A DNA stretch of 64,000 bases from Muricauda sp. SCSIO 65647 (GCF_021534965.1 NZ_CP091037.1:3231501-3295500), one strand, 5' to 3'. Shown: positions 23,806 to 34,112, numbered from the stretch's first letter. The notes: generated by a model not told the origin, from the letters alone. Made by a program: numbers and translations.

Positions 23806-25770
23806 ATGAGAATACATTACTGCATATTGGCCTTTTTGCTATTGTCTTTTCTCTTTTTCGGCAATGTGGCTTTTGCCCAGGTTGAAGATACGGGCAATGA
23901 TAGGTTGCAAGAGTTTCAACAATTCGCTACACCCAAAGAGAAATTTGATTTCTTTTTTGCGAGTCCTTATCGCTATACTGAAAGTTCAGCTTATGATTGG
24001 TTAGAGACCACAAATGTTTACCTGAACAGTGCCCAAAAAACCAATGACACACTTGCTGTTAGGCTGTATAAAGTGATACAAAGCCAACTCTACAACGACC
24101 TTGGCGATTACGACAAAAGTGTGGCGACAATCAAAGATCTCCACGACGAGATGGAAAGCCTGGATGTTGAAACAAGAAGAATGGCGTTGAACATTTTGGA
24201 TGATAACTATGGCAAACTGCAGCTATACGATAAGCAGATTGAAATACGCAAGCAGAAAAGGGAGGCGGGTTTTACAGAGAACATTACCTTTTACGATATC
24301 TATGCGAACATTGGCCTTAACCGTGAGGCAATGAATAGATATATTATGGAGGTCAAGCCTACCATTGCAGACAATGAATCTTTCAAATTGGCAAAGTTCT
24401 ACAACCAGGTGGGTGATTTTCTTCGAAAAGACAACTCTGCTCGTACGGCAATAAACGAATATAAAAAAGCCATGGGCTATTTAGAGGTATTTATAAATGA
24501 TACCGCCCAACAAAAAACCGAACAAGAGTTGATCGAAAGCGACCTATTGAAGGCCGAAATAGAGGGCAATATCGGCAAATGCCATGTGATGTTGAAAGAG
24601 TTCAACGAAGGGGTGCCGCTACTTGAAAGCAGTATTACCGAACTAAAAGATTTTATAGAAAGTGACAAAAAGGAAGAACTGGTCAAAAATAGCCTATACC
24701 TTGCCGAGGCCTACCTGAACCTAGAAGAATATTCAAAGGCCAAAGCACATCTTGATATAGATCTAGAAGACACCTCGATCGATTATGAGATGAAGAAAAA
24801 CAGGTTACTGGCCACATATAATGATCGAACCGAAAATTTTGCCAATGCCACTAGATACTATAAAAGAAACCAGCGGCTAAGGGATTCACTGCAAGAAAAT
24901 GAATCTTCGATATTGAAGCAACAACTGGTCGCAATAGTGGCCAATGAAGAAATCGAAAACTCACAACGAATGATCGAAGAGCAGAAATCTGCCAATGAAC
25001 AGATTCGCAGTGAGATACAAGCAAAAGATGAGCGCATCAATTTAGTTTTCATTTCTCTGGTCTTCACTCTTTTGGGTTTTGCCGGTCTGGTCTATGCCTA
25101 CCTAAAAAGTATCAAGAACCAACGATTGATCGCACAACAGAAACATATCATCGAGAACTCTTTGATAGAGAAAGATTCACTGTTGAAAGAAATACACCAT
25201 AGGGTCAAGAACAACCTTCAAATGGTATCGAGCTTATTGAGCCTACAGACCAAGAATACTCGCAGCAAGGCCGCTATCGAAGCATTGGAAGAAGGCAAGA
25301 GCAGGGTAAAGGCCATGGCATTGATCCACCAAAAATTGTATCAGAACGATGATCTTTCGGTCATTGAGATGCAGGGCTATATCGAAAGTCTTATCAACAG
25401 TGTACAGTCGGTCTATAAAAAAGGAGGTCACAATATCAGCATTACCATTGATGCAGAGGGCACTGAATTGGATATCGATCGTGCTATTCCGTTCGGACTG
25501 ATTCTCAATGAGCTGGTCTCAAATTCATTCAAGTATGCTTTTCCTGAGAGTGATGAGAATGGCAAGATTTACATACATCTACGAAAAAATGGAGAGCAGG
25601 GGTATTTTGAATACACCGACAACGGGGTTGGCTTACCAGATGACACAGACGAGCGGGCGAATTCGTCGATGGGCATTCGATTGATGAACCGATTGGTCAA
25701 CCAGTTGCAGTCAAAACTCAATATTGACAAGACCAACGAGGGCGTTCGTTTTTGGTTCAATTTCAACTAG
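23806..25770 (+). CDS. TPR-containing HisKA_2 sensor histidine kinase
   Basis: A 654-residue kinase. A signal peptide ends at NVAFAQ; residues about 30-360 form helical TPR-like repeats in the periplasm; a coiled coil follows; then one transmembrane helix (VFISLVFTLLGFAGLVYAYL). The cytoplasmic part has the HisKA_2 block EIHHRVKNNLQMVSSLL (phospho-His 464 or 465) and a HATPase_c domain with NELVSNSFKYAF, DNGVGLPDD and SSMGIRLMNRL. HisKA_2 kinases often pair with LytTR regulators, and the regulator gene is the next one upstream in the same direction. The signal sensed is unknown. Confidence 0.92.
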   Translation: MRIHYCILAFLLLSFLFFGNVAFAQVEDTGNDRLQEFQQFATPKEKFDFFFASPYRYTESSAYDWLETTNVYLNSAQKTNDTLAVRLYKVIQSQLYNDLGDYDKSVATIKDLHDEMESLDVETRRMALNILDDNYGKLQLYDKQIEIRKQKREAGFTENITFYDIYANIGLNREAMNRYIMEVKPTIADNESFKLAKFYNQVGDFLRKDNSARTAINEYKKAMGYLEVFINDTAQQKTEQELIESDLLKAEIEGNIGKCHVMLKEFNEGVPLLESSITELKDFIESDKKEELVKNSLYLAEAYLNLEEYSKAKAHLDIDLEDTSIDYEMKKNRLLATYNDRTENFANATRYYKRNQRLRDSLQENESSILKQQLVAIVANEEIENSQRMIEEQKSANEQIRSEIQAKDERINLVFISLVFTLLGFAGLVYAYLKSIKNQRLIAQQKHIIENSLIEKDSLLKEIHHRVKNNLQMVSSLLSLQTKNTRSKAAIEALEEGKSRVKAMALIHQKLYQNDDLSVIEMQGYIESLINSVQSVYKKGGHNISITIDAEGTELDIDRAIPFGLILNELVSNSFKYAFPESDENGKIYIHLRKNGEQGYFEYTDNGVGLPDDTDERANSSMGIRLMNRLVNQLQSKLNIDKTNEGVRFWFNFN

Positions 25771-25856
25771 ATCGCTTCTCTAGGCCTTTCAGTCAAGGCA
25801 CTTCCAATTCTTAGTGGTTATTCTAACGGGTACTTTTGGTGACCGCCCACATCGGT

Positions 25857-25889
25857 ATTGTTCGGCGACATAAAATATACTTAAATTTG
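25857..25889 (+). promoter_or_regulatory. Promoter of menC
   Basis: ATTG (25857-25860), 21 bp, perfect TAAATTTG (25882-25889). The menC ATG comes eight bases later, so the leader is very short or absent. Confidence 0.65.
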
Positions 25890-25897
25890 AGTGCAAT

Positions 25898-26950
25898 ATG
25901 AGGGCCAGTTATCGAAAGCATGTACTTAAATTCAAAAGACCGAGCGGTACCTCACGTGGCATCTTAAATGAAAAGGAAACATGGTTTTTGATAGTTTATG
26001 CCAATGGTAAACATGGAATAGGGGAGTGTGGAATTCTACGTGGCCTCAGTTTCGATGATGTGCCCGATTACGAAGAAAAACTAGAATGGACATGCAAGAA
26101 CATCCATTTAGGCAAGGAAGCGTTATTTGCTGAATTGAAAGGGTATCCCTCGATACGGTTTGGATTGGAGCAAGCTTTACTTTCCTTGAAATCTCCCAAT
26201 CCGTTTGAACTTTTTCCTTCAGATTTCACCAGAAAAGAAGTACCGATACCCATTAATGGCCTCATTTGGATGGGTGATAAAGACTTTATGCTCGAACAAA
26301 TCAAGAACAAACTAGATGAGGGGTTTGATTGCCTTAAGATGAAGATAGGGGCCATTGATTTTGACACAGAATTGGAAATACTGGCCACCATCCGCAGCAA
26401 TTTTTCAAAGAATGATGTCGAATTGCGTGTTGATGCAAACGGCGCGTTTACATCGCAAGAAGCGGGTCATAAACTGAACCTTTTGGCGAAATATGAACTG
26501 CATTCCATTGAGCAGCCCATAAAACCTGGCAACTTTGGCGCTATGCAACAACTTTGCCGTCATTCACCGGTGCCCATTGCCCTTGATGAAGAATTGATCG
26601 GTATTGAAGGAGAAACCAAGAAAGTAGAACTGTTACAGAACATCAACCCCCAATATATCATACTCAAGCCAAGTTTGATCGGGGGGTTCAAAAGCAGCCT
26701 GGAATGGATCGGCAACGCCGAAAAGCTCAAGATCGGATGGTGGGTCACCAGTGCCCTAGAGAGCAACATAGGGCTGAATGCCATTTCGCAATGGACCTAC
26801 ACATTGGGCAACAAAATGCCTCAGGGACTTGGTACGGGAGGTCTCTACACCAATAATTTTGAAAGTCCGCTACAAGTGAAAAAGGGCCATCTTTTTTACA
26901 GAAAAGGCCTATCTTGGCAACCAGAGTTAATTCAGAAACTATGTACATAG
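25898..26950 (+). CDS. menC: o-Succinylbenzoate synthase
   Basis: A 350-residue enolase-superfamily enzyme. The second-strand lysines are in CLKMKIGA (K147, K149), the metal ligands Asp179 (VDANG), Glu205 (IEQP) and Asp230 (LDEE), and the opposite lysine K257 in ILKPSLIGG. SALESNIGLNA near the C-terminus is also typical of MenC. It dehydrates SHCHC to o-succinylbenzoate. The gene begins a second men transcription unit with the CPBP protease and menE; its end overlaps the protease start by ten bases. Confidence 0.94.
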   Translation: MRASYRKHVLKFKRPSGTSRGILNEKETWFLIVYANGKHGIGECGILRGLSFDDVPDYEEKLEWTCKNIHLGKEALFAELKGYPSIRFGLEQALLSLKSPNPFELFPSDFTRKEVPIPINGLIWMGDKDFMLEQIKNKLDEGFDCLKMKIGAIDFDTELEILATIRSNFSKNDVELRVDANGAFTSQEAGHKLNLLAKYELHSIEQPIKPGNFGAMQQLCRHSPVPIALDEELIGIEGETKKVELLQNINPQYIILKPSLIGGFKSSLEWIGNAEKLKIGWWVTSALESNIGLNAISQWTYTLGNKMPQGLGTGGLYTNNFESPLQVKKGHLFYRKGLSWQPELIQKLCT

Positions 26951-27879
26951 AACAAGGGTATAAAGGGAATATCGGTCTCTGGAAATATTTCGTGATACCA
27001 TTGGCCTTTTTTGGATTGATGACGCTCAATTATCTACTTATAGAATTGCTGAACCTTGATGTTGAAGCTGTAATACAGTCTGAAATTAAAAGAAAGGGAT
27101 CGAACAGGTTTTTATTCGAATCACTTCTGCCCTTGGCAATTGGTTTGTTTATAGTGTGGGGATGGACATATCTCGTGCACAGGCAATCTATTTCGTCATT
27201 GACCACGGCCCGCAGGAAAGTTGATTGGAAACGTATATTTTTTGCCTTTTTTCTTTGGGGCGGTCTAACGGTGGTATTGACAAGTATCGACATTTACCTT
27301 TCCCCCGATGATTATGTGTTCAATTTTGATGCCCCAAAGTTTTTGGTACTGGCCATTATTGCCGTATTGTTGGTTCCGCTCCAGACCAGCTTTGAAGAAT
27401 ATCTCTTCAGGGGGCATATGATGCAGGGGTTGGGCATTCTGGCCAAAAATAAATGGGTGCCCTTGCTAGTGACCTCTGTATTGTTCGGGCTCATGCATAT
27501 TGCAAATCCTGAGGTTGAAAAATTGGGCTACGGTATTATGGTCTATTATATCGGAACCGGTTTTTTTCTGGCAATCATGACCCTGATGGATGATGGCCTT
27601 GAGCTGGCCTTAGGTTTTCATGCTGCAAACAATCTGATTACCGCCCTTTTGGTTACTGCAGATTGGACCGCCTTTCAAACGAACTCGATCTACAAAGATG
27701 TATCAGAACCGGCCCTTGGCTGGGATGCCCTGATACCTGTCTTTGTGATATTTCCCTTGATACTGTTGATATTTGCCAAAAAGTATCATTGGAAGAATTG
27801 GAAAGAAAAACTATTTGGCAAGGTTTTGACCAAAGAAGAATTTACAACTTTGCAGCATGAAGATGTACACATGGCGTGA
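26941..27879 (+). CDS. CPBP family intramembrane metalloprotease
   Basis: A 312-residue protein with about eight membrane helices and the CPBP (Abi/CAAX-protease-like) motifs: FEEYLFRGHM (glutamate pair and arginine), FGLMHIANP (histidine) and GFHAANNLI (histidine/asparagine). Members cleave within the membrane, or act in bacteriocin immunity; the substrate here is unknown. ATG 26941 (MYIEQGYKGN) is preferred over an upstream in-frame start that would reach further into menC. It overlaps menC by ten bases and menE by 23, so it is translated together with both. A link to menaquinone synthesis is suggested only by position. Confidence 0.9.
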   Translation: MYIEQGYKGNIGLWKYFVIPLAFFGLMTLNYLLIELLNLDVEAVIQSEIKRKGSNRFLFESLLPLAIGLFIVWGWTYLVHRQSISSLTTARRKVDWKRIFFAFFLWGGLTVVLTSIDIYLSPDDYVFNFDAPKFLVLAIIAVLLVPLQTSFEEYLFRGHMMQGLGILAKNKWVPLLVTSVLFGLMHIANPEVEKLGYGIMVYYIGTGFFLAIMTLMDDGLELALGFHAANNLITALLVTADWTAFQTNSIYKDVSEPALGWDALIPVFVIFPLILLIFAKKYHWKNWKEKLFGKVLTKEEFTTLQHEDVHMA

Positions 27880-28933
27880 TGTCCATCCCGATTTCAAATT
27901 GAATGGCACGACCTATTCACATGAAGATTTACGTGAGGTAGGCTATAGTCTTGTAAAAGAAGGGGTTGAATTTGAACAGACCATCGGTGATTTTCTTTTG
28001 GATTGGCTTTCTGAAAAGCCGACCATGGAGGTTTTTACCTCAGGGTCGACCGGTGAGCCAAAACACATTCATTTGAAGAAAGAACACATGGTAAACTCCG
28101 CTTTGGCCACAGGCAGTTTTTTTGGTTTGGAACCCGAACAGACGGCCCTCCACTGTCTACCATCACGTTTCATAGCGGGTAAAATGATGTTGGTGAGATC
28201 AATAGTGCTCGGTTTGCACATGGATTATCTCGAACCCACTTCAAGGCCGTTGCAGTTCAGTGACAAGAGATATGATTTTTGTGCAATGGTGCCGTTACAG
28301 GTCTCACGTTCTATCGAACGGTTGCACCAAATAGATAAACTGATTGTCGGTGGTGCCCCTGTGACCGGCAAGTTGAAAGAACTTTTGCAAGATCAGCCTA
28401 CAAAGGTCTACGAAACGTATGGCATGACCGAGACCGTGACCCATATTGCGGTAAAAGAGATTAACGGCCAAAATAACGCTGATTTCTTTGTGACCCTGCC
28501 AGATGTAGCTGTTTTGAAAGATGAAAGGGATTGTTTGGTCATCAATGCCCCAAAGGTCGCTGATGAACCGGTGGTGACCAATGATTTGGTAAGTATCTCA
28601 TCGGAGAACGAGTTTGAATGGTTGGGTCGCCATGATAACATCATCAATTCGGGTGGAGTAAAGTTGATACCCGAACAGATAGAGGCTAAGCTGGCAGAAT
28701 TATTTGATACCCGTTTTTTTGTGGCGGGCTTACCAGATGACAAACTCGGAGAACGTCTCATTTTGGTGATGGAAGGTGAAGGAGATGTAGATCAAATCAA
28801 AAAGCGTATGAAAGCGTCAAAAGAATTGGATAAATATGAACAACCAAAGGAAATCTATTTTCTAATGGCATTCTTGGAAACGGATACCCAAAAAATCCTC
28901 AGAAAAGAGAACTTAGAACGGCTTTCATTATGA
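27857..28933 (+). CDS. menE: o-Succinylbenzoate-CoA ligase
   Basis: A 358-residue adenylate-forming enzyme, short as usual for Bacteroidota MenE. The P-loop is FTSGSTGEPKHI, the A5 motif YETYGMTET, and the A7/A8 region LGRHDNIINSGGVKLIPEQIE; the late lysine is in DTQKILRKE. It activates o-succinylbenzoate to its CoA ester. The ATG lies inside the protease gene (23-base overlap). After this step MenB would close the ring, but menB is not visible in this window. The intergenic gap to the next gene is 40 bases. Confidence 0.92.
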   Translation: MKMYTWRDVHPDFKLNGTTYSHEDLREVGYSLVKEGVEFEQTIGDFLLDWLSEKPTMEVFTSGSTGEPKHIHLKKEHMVNSALATGSFFGLEPEQTALHCLPSRFIAGKMMLVRSIVLGLHMDYLEPTSRPLQFSDKRYDFCAMVPLQVSRSIERLHQIDKLIVGGAPVTGKLKELLQDQPTKVYETYGMTETVTHIAVKEINGQNNADFFVTLPDVAVLKDERDCLVINAPKVADEPVVTNDLVSISSENEFEWLGRHDNIINSGGVKLIPEQIEAKLAELFDTRFFVAGLPDDKLGERLILVMEGEGDVDQIKKRMKASKELDKYEQPKEIYFLMAFLETDTQKILRKENLERLSL

Positions 28934-28973
28934 ACACCGCCCATTTAGTTTTTTAAATTGTCATCATTGCATT

Positions 28974-30320
28974 ATGCGAATTATATTACTTCTTTTATTT
29001 TTTTCCAGCTTACTTTCAGGTTATTCACAACAAGTCTTGCCCGAATCACAGAGGGCCAAGGTAATCGATGAAATCCTCAATGTGCGTTTTAATGATCTGT
29101 TACCAGGACTAATGGACCAAACAGAAATCGATATGTGGATTTTGATTTCAAGGGAATACAACGAAGACCCGGTTTTGAGAACCATGCTTCCGGCTACTTG
29201 GCTGAACGCAAGAAGAAGAACCATTTTACTGTTCTATAGAAATAAGGAAAAGAACACCATCGATAAACTGGCAGTTGCCCGGTACAATGTGGGTGAGAAC
29301 ATTGAATCGGCTTGGGACAAGCAAAAAGAACCGAACCAATGGAAACGTCTTGTGCAATTAATCGAAGAACGAAATCCAAAGAAAATAGGGCTGAACTTCT
29401 CGAAAGATCATAACATTGCCGATGGCCTTGATAAGACCGACTATGAAGAGTTTATGAAAAACCTTCCAAAAAAACTCCATTCACGGGTCACTTCAGCAGA
29501 ACAATTGGCAGTACGGTGGATCGAAACCCGTACCGAACGTGAAATGGTCATTTACAATCAATTGGTCGATATTACCCATGATATTATCGCCGAGGCCTTT
29601 TCAGAGAAGGTGATCACCCCCGGTGTTACCACCACAACAGAAGTAGAGTGGTGGATGCGCCAAAAGGTCACCGACCTTGGACTGAGAACATGGTTTCACC
29701 CTACGGTCGATGTGCAGCGTACCAGTGAAAAATTGGTCGGTCATCTTTACTCTTTTTCGGGAAGGCCCGATAATATGGTCATCTTACCGGGCGATCTACT
29801 GCACTGTGATTTCGGAATTACCTATTTGAGACTCAATACAGATTGCCAAGAATTGGCCTACGTATTAAAGCCGAATGAGGTTGAAGCTCCGGTTTTTTTG
29901 CGCGAAGCGATGAAAAAAGGAAATCAGGTACAAGACTTCTTGACCGATAACATGATTGCCGGAAAAACGGGCAATGAAATTCTGGCCAAATCGTTGGCCG
30001 ATGCAAAAGCAGCGGGGCTTCGCCCTGCGATCTATACCCATCCGCTGGGGTCATATGGCCATTCAGCAGGTACCACTATCGGTATGTGGGACGCCCAAGG
30101 CGGGGTGATGAAAGATGATGGGGAGAATTATCCTTTGAATCCCAATACGGTTTATGCCATTGAACTAAATACCACGGTCAATATTCCTGAATGGAAGAGG
30201 GACATCCGTATCATGCTGGAAGAAGCAGGTTTTTTTGGAGAAGATGGCTTTCGATACGTCAATGGCAGGCAAACCGAGTTGTTGCTCATACCTAGACATA
30301 AGGGGTATTTAGAGAGATAG
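28974..30320 (+). CDS. Exported M24 family metallopeptidase (Xaa-Pro aminopeptidase type)
   Basis: A 448-residue protein with a signal peptide (LLLLFFSSLLSGYSQ). The C-terminal pita-bread domain carries the five metal ligands expected in M24: Asp in LHCDFGI, Asp in NTDCQE, His in GHSAG, Glu in YAIELN and Glu in MLEEAGF. The N-terminal creatinase-like domain is present but diverged. Likely role: removal of N-terminal residues ahead of proline in the periplasm; prolidase activity is an alternative. It lies 40 bases after menE and might share its transcript. Confidence 0.86.
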   Translation: MRIILLLLFFSSLLSGYSQQVLPESQRAKVIDEILNVRFNDLLPGLMDQTEIDMWILISREYNEDPVLRTMLPATWLNARRRTILLFYRNKEKNTIDKLAVARYNVGENIESAWDKQKEPNQWKRLVQLIEERNPKKIGLNFSKDHNIADGLDKTDYEEFMKNLPKKLHSRVTSAEQLAVRWIETRTEREMVIYNQLVDITHDIIAEAFSEKVITPGVTTTTEVEWWMRQKVTDLGLRTWFHPTVDVQRTSEKLVGHLYSFSGRPDNMVILPGDLLHCDFGITYLRLNTDCQELAYVLKPNEVEAPVFLREAMKKGNQVQDFLTDNMIAGKTGNEILAKSLADAKAAGLRPAIYTHPLGSYGHSAGTTIGMWDAQGGVMKDDGENYPLNPNTVYAIELNTTVNIPEWKRDIRIMLEEAGFFGEDGFRYVNGRQTELLLIPRHKGYLER

Positions 30321-30359
30321 CTTGGTATAATTTTTGTTACCTTGTCTTGATCAAGAATC

Positions 30360-32108
30360 ATGAAACTCACCTTTTTAGTACATATCTGGGCCATTTTTCT
30401 ATTGGTAATTCCAAAGTTTGGTTTTTCGACTGAAAACTTCAATGTCGTCTCAGGATATATCACCAACTCTGGTAAACCGCTGCCCAAAGCCAGTGTGATT
30501 ATCAAAAACAGTTCTACAGGGGTGGTATCAGATGAGAATGGCTTCTATACCATTGAAGTAGATCCACGGCAAGTTCTGATATTCAGCTACGTGGGGATGC
30601 GGTCAGTTGAAATCGTTGTGGAAGATATAACCTCTGTCTTGAATGTTGAGATGTTTCCAAAAGTCGAAGAATTGGATGAAGTGGTTCTTGTGAAGAAAAA
30701 ATGGAAGACACAAAAAGATTTAAAAATTGAATATCCACTGAACAAAAATCTGATAAATACATCAATAGGCATATTGGATAAAGAAAGGGCCGGGTTCTCA
30801 ATGCAAATTATAGATGGCGATGACTTGAATCTGGCTTCCTCAAATTTAGTTCAGGCATTGGCCGGTAAGTTTGGTGGTAGAATTGATTGGTCCGATCCAA
30901 ATGATCCTGCAATAATAATTAGGGGAAGAAAAGCGGGATGGGAGGTAGACGGAACGCCAACACTTAGGGCGCCAATGTTCATAAATGTTGCACAAATTGA
31001 TAGAATAGCGATTATTTCAGGTCTGGCTGCCTATGCAAAATTTGGGGGACCTTCTACCGAAGGAGGCGGATTGATCATTATCAACACCAAAGGCACGAAT
31101 GCAACATATGAACCCAATACGACTGAGCCATATGATTATGCAAGACTTAGAGATAATGAATTTGACGAAAGTACATTGACCAAGTATGTTAGGGCAGCAC
31201 CTTCATTGATGATTAAAGAATTGATCGAATCTGAAAACGAAGAAGAGGCACTGGCAACACTTGACAAGAATTGGGCATTTTACTCAAAGTCGGCATATAA
31301 TTTGCTTGATATTTCAACCTATTTCAGGGAAGTTTTAAAAAATGAAGAAAAGGCAGATACTATCTTGGCAAAGATTGAACAGTTGTTTCACGATAATCCA
31401 GTTGCCCTTAAAGCCCTGGCTTATAGGTACGAAGAAATAGGCCAAATTGAAAAAGCGAAAGCAACCTATATGTTGATTCTTAAGCTTAGACCTAGATATG
31501 CGCAATCATATCGTGATCTAGCGAATATTTATACAAAAAACATTGATGTCAAAAATGCCTATGAGATTTATCTCAGGTATATTATTTCTAGAAGAATGGA
31601 TACATTGTCCAATCCTTTAGAAGGCATTGATTCAATTATCAGAACAGAGGTGGTGAATTTGAAGGATCGGCCGATCAATACATGGAGGCAAGTCAAAACA
31701 TTTGAACCAGCTCATACCAAATCTAATTATTGGCCCCTTAGAATAGTGGTGGAATGGAATAATAGCGAAGCGGATTTTGATCTACAGTTTGTACACCCCG
31801 AAAACCAATATTTTATTTGGAATCATACCCTTAGGGAAAACGCGGACAGAATTTATAGCGAAAAGCAGAAGGGCTATTCAAGCGAGCAGTTTTTTATGGA
31901 TGAAAATTCGAAGGGTATTTGGAAAATAAACTTGCACTACTATGGTAACAAGGGCTTTGACCCTACCTATTTCAAGATTACGGCCTACCATGATTATGGC
32001 ACAAAATTTCAAACAGAGGAAATCAAAATTTTCAAGGCGGTAGAGAAAAATGTAAGGCTTACCATGTGGTCGGTCGAAAACGTCTCTCGGTATAGTCCTG
32101 TCAGGTAA
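30360..32108 (+). CDS. Barrel-less plug protein, array copy 1 (CarboxypepD_reg - plug - TPR - DUF2135-like)
   Basis: A 582-residue exported protein (signal peptide ending near GFST). Residues about 30-110 form a CarboxypepD_reg domain (VVSGYITNSGKPLPKAS ... VSDENGFYTIEV). Residues about 155-250 look like a SusC/TonB receptor plug: VQALAGKFGGRIDW, AIIIRGRK, IDRIAIISGLAAYAKFG and GGLIIINTKG. No beta-barrel follows. Instead there are TPR-like helices (about 340-430, including LKLRPRYAQSYRDLANIYTK) and a C-terminal sandwich (VVEWNNSEADFDLQFV ... WKINLHYYGNKG) that resembles DUF2135/YfaP. Function unknown. The C-terminal half is close to array copy 3. Confidence 0.75.
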   Translation: MKLTFLVHIWAIFLLVIPKFGFSTENFNVVSGYITNSGKPLPKASVIIKNSSTGVVSDENGFYTIEVDPRQVLIFSYVGMRSVEIVVEDITSVLNVEMFPKVEELDEVVLVKKKWKTQKDLKIEYPLNKNLINTSIGILDKERAGFSMQIIDGDDLNLASSNLVQALAGKFGGRIDWSDPNDPAIIIRGRKAGWEVDGTPTLRAPMFINVAQIDRIAIISGLAAYAKFGGPSTEGGGLIIINTKGTNATYEPNTTEPYDYARLRDNEFDESTLTKYVRAAPSLMIKELIESENEEEALATLDKNWAFYSKSAYNLLDISTYFREVLKNEEKADTILAKIEQLFHDNPVALKALAYRYEEIGQIEKAKATYMLILKLRPRYAQSYRDLANIYTKNIDVKNAYEIYLRYIISRRMDTLSNPLEGIDSIIRTEVVNLKDRPINTWRQVKTFEPAHTKSNYWPLRIVVEWNNSEADFDLQFVHPENQYFIWNHTLRENADRIYSEKQKGYSSEQFFMDENSKGIWKINLHYYGNKGFDPTYFKITAYHDYGTKFQTEEIKIFKAVEKNVRLTMWSVENVSRYSPVR

Positions 32109-32295
32109 TTTTATATCTGTAAAACGATATTGGATCATTTTTATGGAAGTGTAATAGATGATCCAACAAATTCTCCCTATTACAGAATTAAGAAATTTTT
32201 GGGAAACTAAAATTGTCAATAAACGCTCCTTTGACTAATTTAAGGTGCTTAAGGTCAAGCAATCAGTCAATTATCTAAAAAAAACGTTTATTGCT

Positions 32296-34050
32296 ATGAA
32301 AAATAATTGCACACTATTCACACTTCTCTGCTGCTGTTCACTGGTCTTTTCCCAACAACATTCGATTACCGGCACGGTTATGGACGAAGGGGCTCCATTG
32401 TCTGATGTCGACATTAAAATAGCAAATCAGGGAATGGTCTCACAATCTGACAATCACGGTAGATATCAGGTTGATGCTTCTGAGGGTGATCTGCTAGTTT
32501 ATAGCAAACAAGGTATGGAGCCTATTGAAATAAGGGTAGAAGACGTGACCAGAACGTTGAATGTAGAAATGTTTCCCAAAGTCAAAAAGCTAAAAAACGT
32601 TACGGTCGCCAAAAAAAAGTGGCACTCCCAGAAAGAACTTGAAAAAGATTACCATAATAATCCAAACATTGTCAAGACCGCATTTGGGTACTTAGACAGA
32701 ACGAAGGCTACCTATGCCGTGCGCATGATCAACACCAATAACATTTTACCAGGAGAATATGACCTGTCCAACGCCTTAAGGGGAAGATTGGCCGGTGTAA
32801 GGGTCAATGGAAGCTTTAGTGGAATAAGCAGTTTTGGAAGAGGGGCACGAAGTGTTTTTACAAGAAGTGGTACGCCTGCCATATATGATATTGATGGCCA
32901 GATTTTTACAGAATTCCCAAATTTTCTTGATGTACAGAGCATCGAACGTATAGCCGTGATTTCATCTCTTTTTGGAACAATGCGATATGGCTCATTTGGG
33001 CGTGGTGGTGTAGTAGTGATCAATACAAAAGCAGGTGTGCGTCCTCCGACCGACAAAAATGGATTTGTTATCGATAGGGCCAGATTACGAAATAATATAT
33101 ACGAAGGTGATGCGCTCACCCAAGAAAATATGGCAAAAAATGAGCCAGAGTACCTTAAGGCGCTTACGCGCTCAAACTCGTTTGAAGAGGCTAAATCTAC
33201 ATTTGAATCGAACTTTGATAGATATTCGTTTTCACCGTATTTCATTTTGGATTCTTATCGATATTTCTATGATAGATGGGGGAAGGAAGAATTTGCAGAT
33301 AGCATAATTGAGGATGCATATGCTTCGCTAGATAACCATCCTGTTCATCTTAAATCATTGGCCTATATATACGAGGCGCAAGGAAGGTTTGATAAGGCAT
33401 ACGATACCTATCGAGATGTATTCATTCTTAGACCGCAATACGCACAATCTTATTTAGATTTGGCAAACAGCAACCGCAGTATCAAAAATGTGAAACGCGC
33501 CGCAGTCTTGTACGTTCGGTATTTTCATCTTTTGAACCGGGGTTTGATCCAAAGTGACAGCAGCACCTTCTCGGGCATGATCAAAAGGGATTTTGGAAAT
33601 CTTTTGGCTGTTGAAAATATCGATAAGATCAGCAAATCGATAAAGAAAAAAGATTTTGCCCAAGATGAAAACTTGGAAAATACACGCTTGGTATTTGAAT
33701 GGAGCAATAGCGAGGCAGAATTTGAGCTGCAATTTGTGAATTCTGACAATAGACATTACACATGGAAACATAATTTAAGGGAAAATCCACTTGTCATTGA
33801 GAAAGAAAAAGAGCATGGTTACTCGTCTACAGAATATTTTATTGATGATCTATCTGAAGGGCCATGGCAGGTAAATGTGAATTATCTCGGTAACAAGAGC
33901 TTGACGCCGACCTACTTAAAGGCTACCGTTTATTACGATTATGGTACCAAAGCACAGAGAAAAGAGATAAAAGTCTTTAAACTCGGTTTGAAGAATGTCA
34001 ACCAAGAACTGTTTAGCCTACAAAAAGGCAATTTAATTGCCGCTAGATAG
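32296..34050 (+). CDS. Barrel-less plug protein, array copy 2
   Basis: A 584-residue paralogue of the preceding gene. ATG 32296 gives a signal peptide (LFTLLCCCSLVFSQQ); the upstream extension to 32245 spoils it. Domain order is the same: CarboxypepD_reg (SITGTVMDEGAPLSDVDI), linker, plug (LSNALRGRLAGVRVNG; FLDVQSIERIAVISSLFG; GRGGVVVINTKAG), TPR (LRPQYAQSYLDLANSN) and DUF2135-like end (FEWSNSEAEFELQFVN; WQVNVNYLGNKS). Here the plug still looks most like a working SusC plug. It is the most divergent of the three in the TPR region. A relic of the carboxylase gene end lies 63-95 bases after its stop. Confidence 0.75.
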   Translation: MKNNCTLFTLLCCCSLVFSQQHSITGTVMDEGAPLSDVDIKIANQGMVSQSDNHGRYQVDASEGDLLVYSKQGMEPIEIRVEDVTRTLNVEMFPKVKKLKNVTVAKKKWHSQKELEKDYHNNPNIVKTAFGYLDRTKATYAVRMINTNNILPGEYDLSNALRGRLAGVRVNGSFSGISSFGRGARSVFTRSGTPAIYDIDGQIFTEFPNFLDVQSIERIAVISSLFGTMRYGSFGRGGVVVINTKAGVRPPTDKNGFVIDRARLRNNIYEGDALTQENMAKNEPEYLKALTRSNSFEEAKSTFESNFDRYSFSPYFILDSYRYFYDRWGKEEFADSIIEDAYASLDNHPVHLKSLAYIYEAQGRFDKAYDTYRDVFILRPQYAQSYLDLANSNRSIKNVKRAAVLYVRYFHLLNRGLIQSDSSTFSGMIKRDFGNLLAVENIDKISKSIKKKDFAQDENLENTRLVFEWSNSEAEFELQFVNSDNRHYTWKHNLRENPLVIEKEKEHGYSSTEYFIDDLSEGPWQVNVNYLGNKSLTPTYLKATVYYDYGTKAQRKEIKVFKLGLKNVNQELFSLQKGNLIAAR

Positions 34051-34112
34051 TAAGTCAAAGGCCATTCAAAAAATAGCTGATAATCAATACGGTATAAAGC
34101 CTGCAGAATAAT

